A stretch of 9,723 bases of DNA, from NCBI GenBank assembly GCA_030037185.1, contig JASHRR010000992.1, positions 1 through 9,723 of the forward strand. Reading direction: 5' to 3'. Source of the DNA: Xanthobacteraceae bacterium. GTDB taxonomy: Bacteria; Pseudomonadota; Alphaproteobacteria; Rhizobiales; Xanthobacteraceae. Below are positions 6,921 through 9,723 of the stretch, one piece after another; the stretch's first letter is position 1, and each line of letters opens with the position of its first letter. The notes beneath the pieces are model-generated. The model saw nothing but the letters and a program-made list of their open reading frames with translations, did not search any database and had not been told where the DNA came from. A program made the translations under genes and the position numbers.

Positions 6921-7528
6921 TATCCTGATCGACAATCAGTGAATGGCAGCGCTGTTTATGAACTGTCAACGAGGTCGGCAAAACCGTTGTGACGGATTTG
7001 TCATCCACGGGCCAGGCCCTGGCAGGAATCGCCCCTCTTTCACCGTCGGCGGCATCCAGCCGCCACGGACGTTGCCAGTAAGCTGCCGGCCCGCAGACCA
7101 CCGGCGACGAAATCGGCGATAGCAAGAAAGGTTTGGGATCTCATCGATACTCGATGCATCTCTCTTATCACGGTCACCAACGGCGGCAGCGGTTATATTC
7201 TGTTAAGCCGGCCGTGCGGCGGTAACGGCAATCGGGGGTTTGGGGGAGGGAGCTGCGCGTGTTCGGTTATGCCGGTGAGGAAGGCCAACAACGAACTATG
7301 CGTAGCTGCGCCGCCGGGAGTCTGGCCGCGGTCACCAGGGTCACGGGCTGCCGTTGCGGCTACGTTGGCAGGACGTCCGGTGTACCGCCAGAGTGCTGGG
7401 GACTTTTTGCACCGCACGAAGTCGGCACAAGTCGGCCAGCAACAGACATAGCCGTTCGACCCGCCGTGTAACGCCCTTTCATTGCAAGTTCGATCCCGCT
7501 AGGCTCTTCCAAACCCGTGCGGAGGATC
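6921..7528. other. Gene-poor stretch with hairpins and doubtful small ORFs
   Basis: No reliable gene. A GTG-start ORF at 7259-7471 (70 codons) has a fair ribosome site, GGGAGGGAG, but its product is Cys/Arg/Gly-rich and matches nothing I know. A minus-strand ORF at 7193-7417 overlaps it and is Pro/Arg-rich. Structures include a 13-bp palindrome GCCAGGCCCTGGC (7011-7023), the larger hairpin at 7043-7068, CATCGA-TAC-TCGATG (7142-7156), and a 10-bp-period direct repeat of AAGTCGGC (7419-7426, 7429-7436). There is no T-tract terminator after the flavoprotein gene. Confidence 0.4.
7043..7068. repeat. GC-rich hairpin downstream of the flavoprotein gene
   Basis: GGCGGC (7048-7053) pairs with GCCGCC (7059-7064) over a 5-base loop. 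CCGT (7043-7046) pairs with ACGG (7065-7068), with C7047 bulged, giving 10 stem pairs. No U-tract follows, so an intrinsic terminator is unlikely. It could be a transcript-end stabiliser or a REP-like unit. Confidence 0.4.
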
Positions 7529-7642
7529 ATGCGACGGCGCGACTTCATTGCCGGCCCAATTGCGGATGGGCTTGGCCCAAGATATAAATTCAGGGCGGGC
7601 AGCAGCGATCTCGATGGGCATCGAAGGGACCTTCCGGCTTAG
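7529..7642 (+). pseudogene. Short ORF resembling a truncated Tat-signal gene start
   Basis: An ATG at 7529 follows GGAGGA (7521-7526) closely and opens a 37-codon frame starting MRRRDFIAGPIADG and ending at TAG 7640-7642. MRRRDFIAG closely resembles the Tat-type N-terminus (MRRREFIxxxGG...) of the many ABC-type binding proteins and other exported proteins of Bradyrhizobium. Here the hydrophobic core is missing and the rest is polar, so it could not act as a signal. It overlaps the downstream membrane-protein gene in another frame. The likeliest reading is the stranded 5' end of a lost gene. A short leader peptide that couples translation to the next gene is the alternative. Confidence 0.4.
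7560..7588 (+). promoter_or_regulatory. Candidate promoter of the membrane-protein gene
   Basis: TTGCGG (7560-7565) and TATAAA (7583-7588, 5 of 6 matches) are separated by 17 bases. Transcription would begin near 7595, about 20 bases before the ATG at 7614. The site lies inside the longer ORF that starts at TTG 7548, favouring the 7614 start. Confidence 0.4.
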
Positions 7643-8348
7643 AGAGGTGTTCAGCAAATCATTCAATGTATTTGGCAGGCACGTTGTCGCCTTTATCATC
7701 CTCTCCGCGATTGGTCATATTCCCTTTTTTTTCCTATACCTATGGCCTTTCACGGTGCCCCGTTATGCTCCCAGGGCCTGGTTCCCGTTCCTCTTGCTGG
7801 CCGAGCAAGTGGTCTATTTTATAGGCGTTGTTTGTGCGCTCATCGCCTATGGCGCGATAATCTATGGTGTCATACGGGACCTTGCCGGCCGTCCGGTGTT
7901 GATAGCCGAGGCGGTCGCCATCGCTGCGCGTCGCTTGTTGCCGCTGCTTGGCGTCTCGGCTGCCGTCGTGGCGTTTACCACGTTCGGCGGGCTGAAATTC
8001 ATAATCGTGTTGTTGATGTATTGGCTGGTGATGGGGATGTACTTCGTGGCGGCGCCCGTTTGCATCGGCGAGCAGGCCGGGGTCGGCGCCACACTGTCGC
8101 GCTGCCGTTTCTTAACGAAGGGGCACCGGTGGCAAATCTTCCTCGCCATCTTGCTGGTTGGCAGCGTCGGCAGAGCGTTTAACAATATTGGCATTGGCTT
8201 GATCTTCGCAGGCAGCTGGGGAGCATACGCTGCGATTTTAAGCGTCTGGATCGTGTTCGGCGCCTACACTGCGGTTGTGGCCGCTGTCTTCTACCATAGC
8301 CTGCGCTTGGCCAAGGATGACGTGCATATTGCCAAGGTCTTCGACTAA
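7614..8348 (+). CDS. Multi-pass membrane protein, GDPD membrane-domain-like family
   Basis: Read from ATG 7614, the 244-residue protein has about six hydrophobic segments (24-46, 57-87, 108-127, 129-150, 174-200, 203-226). The N-terminal pattern FRLREVFSKSFNVFGRHV (7-24), the central MYFVAAPVCIGEQAGVGATL (142-161), the FLTKGHRWQIF loop (166-176) and the ending YHSLRLAKDDVHIAKVFD (227-244) resemble a widespread group of proteins of unknown function. These are often labelled as having a glycerophosphodiester phosphodiesterase membrane domain, which lacks the catalytic phosphodiesterase part. No enzyme motif is visible and function is unknown. A TTG at 7548 would add 22 residues but would place the likely promoter inside the gene, so the internal ATG is chosen despite a weak ribosome site. 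It converges on the XRE regulator. Confidence 0.8.
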   Translation: MGIEGTFRLREVFSKSFNVFGRHVVAFIILSAIGHIPFFFLYLWPFTVPRYAPRAWFPFLLLAEQVVYFIGVVCALIAYGAIIYGVIRDLAGRPVLIAEAVAIAARRLLPLLGVSAAVVAFTTFGGLKFIIVLLMYWLVMGMYFVAAPVCIGEQAGVGATLSRCRFLTKGHRWQIFLAILLVGSVGRAFNNIGIGLIFAGSWGAYAAILSVWIVFGAYTAVVAAVFYHSLRLAKDDVHIAKVFD

Positions 8349-8350
8349 GC

Positions 8351-8368
8351 GCGGGCTGCAAAACCCGC
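8351..8368. terminator. Weak hairpin after the membrane-protein gene
   Basis: GCGGG (8351-8355) and CCCGC (8364-8368) form a 5-bp stem with an 8-base loop, directly after the TAA stop. No T-run follows, so a terminator role is doubtful. Confidence 0.25.
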
Positions 8369-8544
8369 CTAGAATCATTCGGCGACAGCGGGCAATTTTC
8401 CATAAACTCAGATCGGAGATTTCCCGCCCGAACACACCGCAAGGCTGTAGCGACAGGTCGATGCCGCGAAATGGTCGACGAGGAGGGCGCTGCCGTCGCG
8501 ACTGCATTGGTATGATGGCGACCTCAATCTCCGACCGGGCAGCA

Positions 8545-8561
8545 GTGCCGGGCGCCGGCAC
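8545..8561. terminator. GC-rich perfect hairpin between convergent genes
   Basis: GTGCCGG (8545-8551) and CCGGCAC (8555-8561) are perfect complements around a GCG loop. The position between two converging genes suits a bidirectional transcript end, but neither side has a T-tract. Confidence 0.3.
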
Positions 8562-8683
8562 CATCATCAGCGGCAATGCCACTACGAAATGCCGATCGCG
8601 TAGCGGGGGGGCGCGTCAATCGCCATGTCTGGCGCCAATAGTCACCGCGGAGTTTCTGGCCATTCGCTTCGCTGCGGTCTATT

Positions 8684-9457
8684 TTAATCATCGGCGGGTA
8701 TAAGCATTACAAGCTTATAGTCCGGCCGTTCAGATGGACTGAAGGTGTATTGGCGGAAGCCGAGAAGACCCGCCTTTGGGTGATGGAATATTCTCAGACC
8801 GCCGGCGCGGTGCTGAACATTTTGGTCATTCCACGCCTGCGCGAATAGTTGACTTTCTTTCCTCAGCTGATCGACCAAAGCTTTCACCCGGGCGTCCCGG
8901 AATGTGTGGCCGTAATCTTCCCGGAATTCGGCGAGCAGCCGCCGGGCTCTGTCCTGCCACTGCGGGATGAGCGTCCGTGCGCTCTTCTCCAGAAACACGA
9001 AATGCAGCAAGTTGCGCTGATGATTTCCATCGAGCCAGCCGCAGAATAGCCGCTCTGCGTGTTTGTTCCAGCAACAGGCGTTCCACAAACGGTCTAAACC
9101 GTAGGCCGGATGTCGGACCGCGCTGACCGCAGCGAGGAGCGAAGGCGGAGCATCGGCATCTGGTTCGGAAGGCATCTCCGGGTCGAGACGGCTCGCAAGC
9201 TTGAACAGATAAGCCCGTTCCGGCTGCGTCAAGGACAGTGCCCGCGCGAGACGACCAAGCGCTTCGGGTGAGGCCTGCACGGGACGGCCTTGTTCAATCC
9301 ATGCGCACCAAGTCGAACTGATGCCCGCCTGCACTGCCAACTCCTCGCGGCGCAAACCGGGTGTGCGCCGGCGGCCGCCGACGGTGACGGGTTGTGCGCG
9401 CTCTCTGTGGGCGCGAATAAAATCTCCGAGGAGCCGTCTCTGATCTACATCCAGCAT
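8684..9457 (-). CDS. XRE-family transcriptional regulator with MmyB-like domain
   Basis: This 257-residue cytoplasmic regulator has an N-terminal helix-turn-helix. GRRRTPGLRREELAVQAGIS (28-47) followed by STWCAWIEQGRPVQASPEAL (48-67) is the standard signature of this XRE branch, with recognition-helix residues around 45-55. Residues from about 105 to 250 match the MmyB-like ligand-binding domain in pattern, for example the NACCWNKHAERLF and RNLLHFVFLEKSARTLIPQW segments and the GLLGFRQYTFSPSERPDYKLVML ending. The family is named after the methylenomycin regulator MmyB. Members often lie divergent from the gene they control and may bind fatty-acid-like ligands. Length is normal. It is divergent from the methyltransferase across 86 AT-rich bases. 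No Shine-Dalgarno precedes the ATG, and a promoter -10 lies only 7 bases upstream, so the mRNA may be leaderless. Confidence 0.9.
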   Translation of the reverse strand: MLDVDQRRLLGDFIRAHRERAQPVTVGGRRRTPGLRREELAVQAGISSTWCAWIEQGRPVQASPEALGRLARALSLTQPERAYLFKLASRLDPEMPSEPDADAPPSLLAAVSAVRHPAYGLDRLWNACCWNKHAERLFCGWLDGNHQRNLLHFVFLEKSARTLIPQWQDRARRLLAEFREDYGHTFRDARVKALVDQLRKESQLFAQAWNDQNVQHRAGGLRIFHHPKAGLLGFRQYTFSPSERPDYKLVMLIPADD

Positions 9458-9475
9458 AGAAGTACTTATACTATG
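9455..9475. promoter_or_regulatory. Imperfect palindrome over the regulator start, candidate autoregulatory operator
   Basis: CATAG (9455-9459) and CTATG (9471-9475) are perfect inverted arms 11 bases apart; across the whole 21-bp site 7 of 10 pairs match. An 8-bp palindrome, AAGTACTT, sits inside at 9460-9467. The site covers the regulator start codon and its predicted -10. A second short palindrome, CAATATTG, is at 9483-9490. Autoregulation is inferred from position. Confidence 0.45.
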
Positions 9476-9493
9476 ATAATTTCAATATTGTAA
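9465..9493 (-). promoter_or_regulatory. Candidate promoter of the XRE regulator, probably leaderless
   Basis: On the minus strand TTACAA (9493-9488) and TATAAG (9470-9465) are 17 bases apart. The -10 ends 7 bases before the ATG at 9457, so transcription would start at or next to the start codon. Confidence 0.45.
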
Positions 9494-9543
9494 CAGGTTA
9501 ATCTCGGCGACATGCTGCTCCCGCAAAAGTCAAGAGCGAGTCC

Positions 9544-9723
9544 ATGGAAAGAGCTCACCAAAGAATCGTCGAGGCCCAATTTGGGCCGCGGGCAACAGCT
9601 TATGTCGAGAGCACCGTCCACGCGCAGGGCACTGACCTCGAGGCCCTCGAGGCCATCGTCCGCGACATCCGGCCCCCGCGCGCGCTCGATCTCGGCGCCG
9701 GCGGCGGGCACGTCTCCTATCTG
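9544..9723 (+). CDS. Class I SAM-dependent methyltransferase, N-terminal part
   Basis: The first 60 codons of a methyltransferase gene run off the window end. Residues 1-30 (ERAHQRIVEAQFGPRATAYV and following) form the helical lead-in typical of UbiE/COQ5-like and Methyltransf_11 enzymes. ALDLGAGGGHVSY (47-59) is motif I, the glycine-rich SAM-binding loop, with D49 and G51, G53 and G55. Such enzymes transfer a methyl group from SAM to small molecules, and the acceptor is not predictable from this part. The ATG follows a modest AGAGCGAG ribosome site. The gene is divergent from the XRE/MmyB regulator and is the obvious candidate target of it. Confidence 0.85.
   Translation, partial: MERAHQRIVEAQFGPRATAYVESTVHAQGTDLEALEAIVRDIRPPRALDLGAGGGHVSYL

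Larger units (their letters stand above)
8349..8683. other. Convergent intergenic gap
   Basis: The gap lies between the ends of the membrane-protein gene and the regulator gene. ORFs crossing it on both strands have Arg/Ser/Pro-rich, shadow-like composition, and I recognise none. It contains two hairpins, annotated separately, that could end transcription or protect transcript ends. Confidence 0.4.

Noticed and set aside
5748..6935. Minus-strand ORF of 395 codons inside the flavoprotein gene
   Set aside because: It is antisense to a well-supported FAD protein, lacks recognisable motifs and is rich in Arg, Asp and Gly as expected of an antisense shadow.
6925..6939. CTGAT/ATCAG inverted repeat after the flavoprotein stop as a terminator
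   Set aside because: Only 5 AT-containing pairs and no T-run; too weak.
7259..7471. GTG-start 70-codon ORF with a fair ribosome site
   Set aside because: The product is Cys/Arg/Gly-rich with no recognisable feature and overlaps equally poor ORFs on the other strand; not enough to call a gene.

Overview
The window reads as chromosomal DNA of a GC-rich alphaproteobacterium, most likely Bradyrhizobium or a close relative in the Rhizobiales. This is inferred from four things: high GC, a Bug/TctC solute-binding protein, two proteins with Tat signals, and a dispersed palindromic repeat built on GGCGGATTA/TAATCCGCC that I remember as common in that group. No rRNA, tRNA, CRISPR array or intact mobile element was recognised. 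Coding density is low. Four intergenic stretches of roughly 335 to 870 bases hold only weak or frame-broken ORFs, as in an accessory or eroding region.

Layout. 139-459: small Pmp3-like membrane protein. 460-1024: no convincing gene, but a compact control region at 883-967 (11-bp phased CTTAG repeats, a 7-bp-arm inverted repeat and a sigma70-like promoter). 1025-2857: two-gene operon of a periplasmic Bug/TctC binding protein and a TauD/TfdA Fe(II)/2-oxoglutarate dioxygenase, 21 bp apart. 3044-4129 (minus, convergent): Tat-exported amidohydrolase-2 protein, with the palindromic repeat upstream at 4161-4190. 4130-4997: no confident gene. 4998-6920: Tat-exported flavoprotein resembling spermidine dehydrogenase. 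6921-7528: hairpins and doubtful ORFs. 7529-7642: a well-initiated 37-codon ORF that looks like the truncated start of a Tat-signal gene. 7614-8348: six-helix membrane protein. 8349-8683: convergent gap with hairpins. 8684-9457 (minus): XRE regulator with an MmyB-like domain. 9544 to the window end: divergent, truncated SAM methyltransferase.

How the parts may work together. The binding protein, the dioxygenase and perhaps the facing amidohydrolase look like pieces of a catabolic locus for a small organic acid or related compound. The binding protein has no TctA/TctB membrane partner here, so it may serve a distant transporter or act in sensing. The regulator and methyltransferase share an AT-rich divergent promoter region with palindromes, so the methyltransferase is the natural candidate target. 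No clearly new multi-gene system is visible. The most unusual points are the His-to-Asn change at a catalytic position of the amidohydrolase, the ordered control region before the Bug/TauD operon, and the probably leaderless regulator whose start codon lies in a palindrome.
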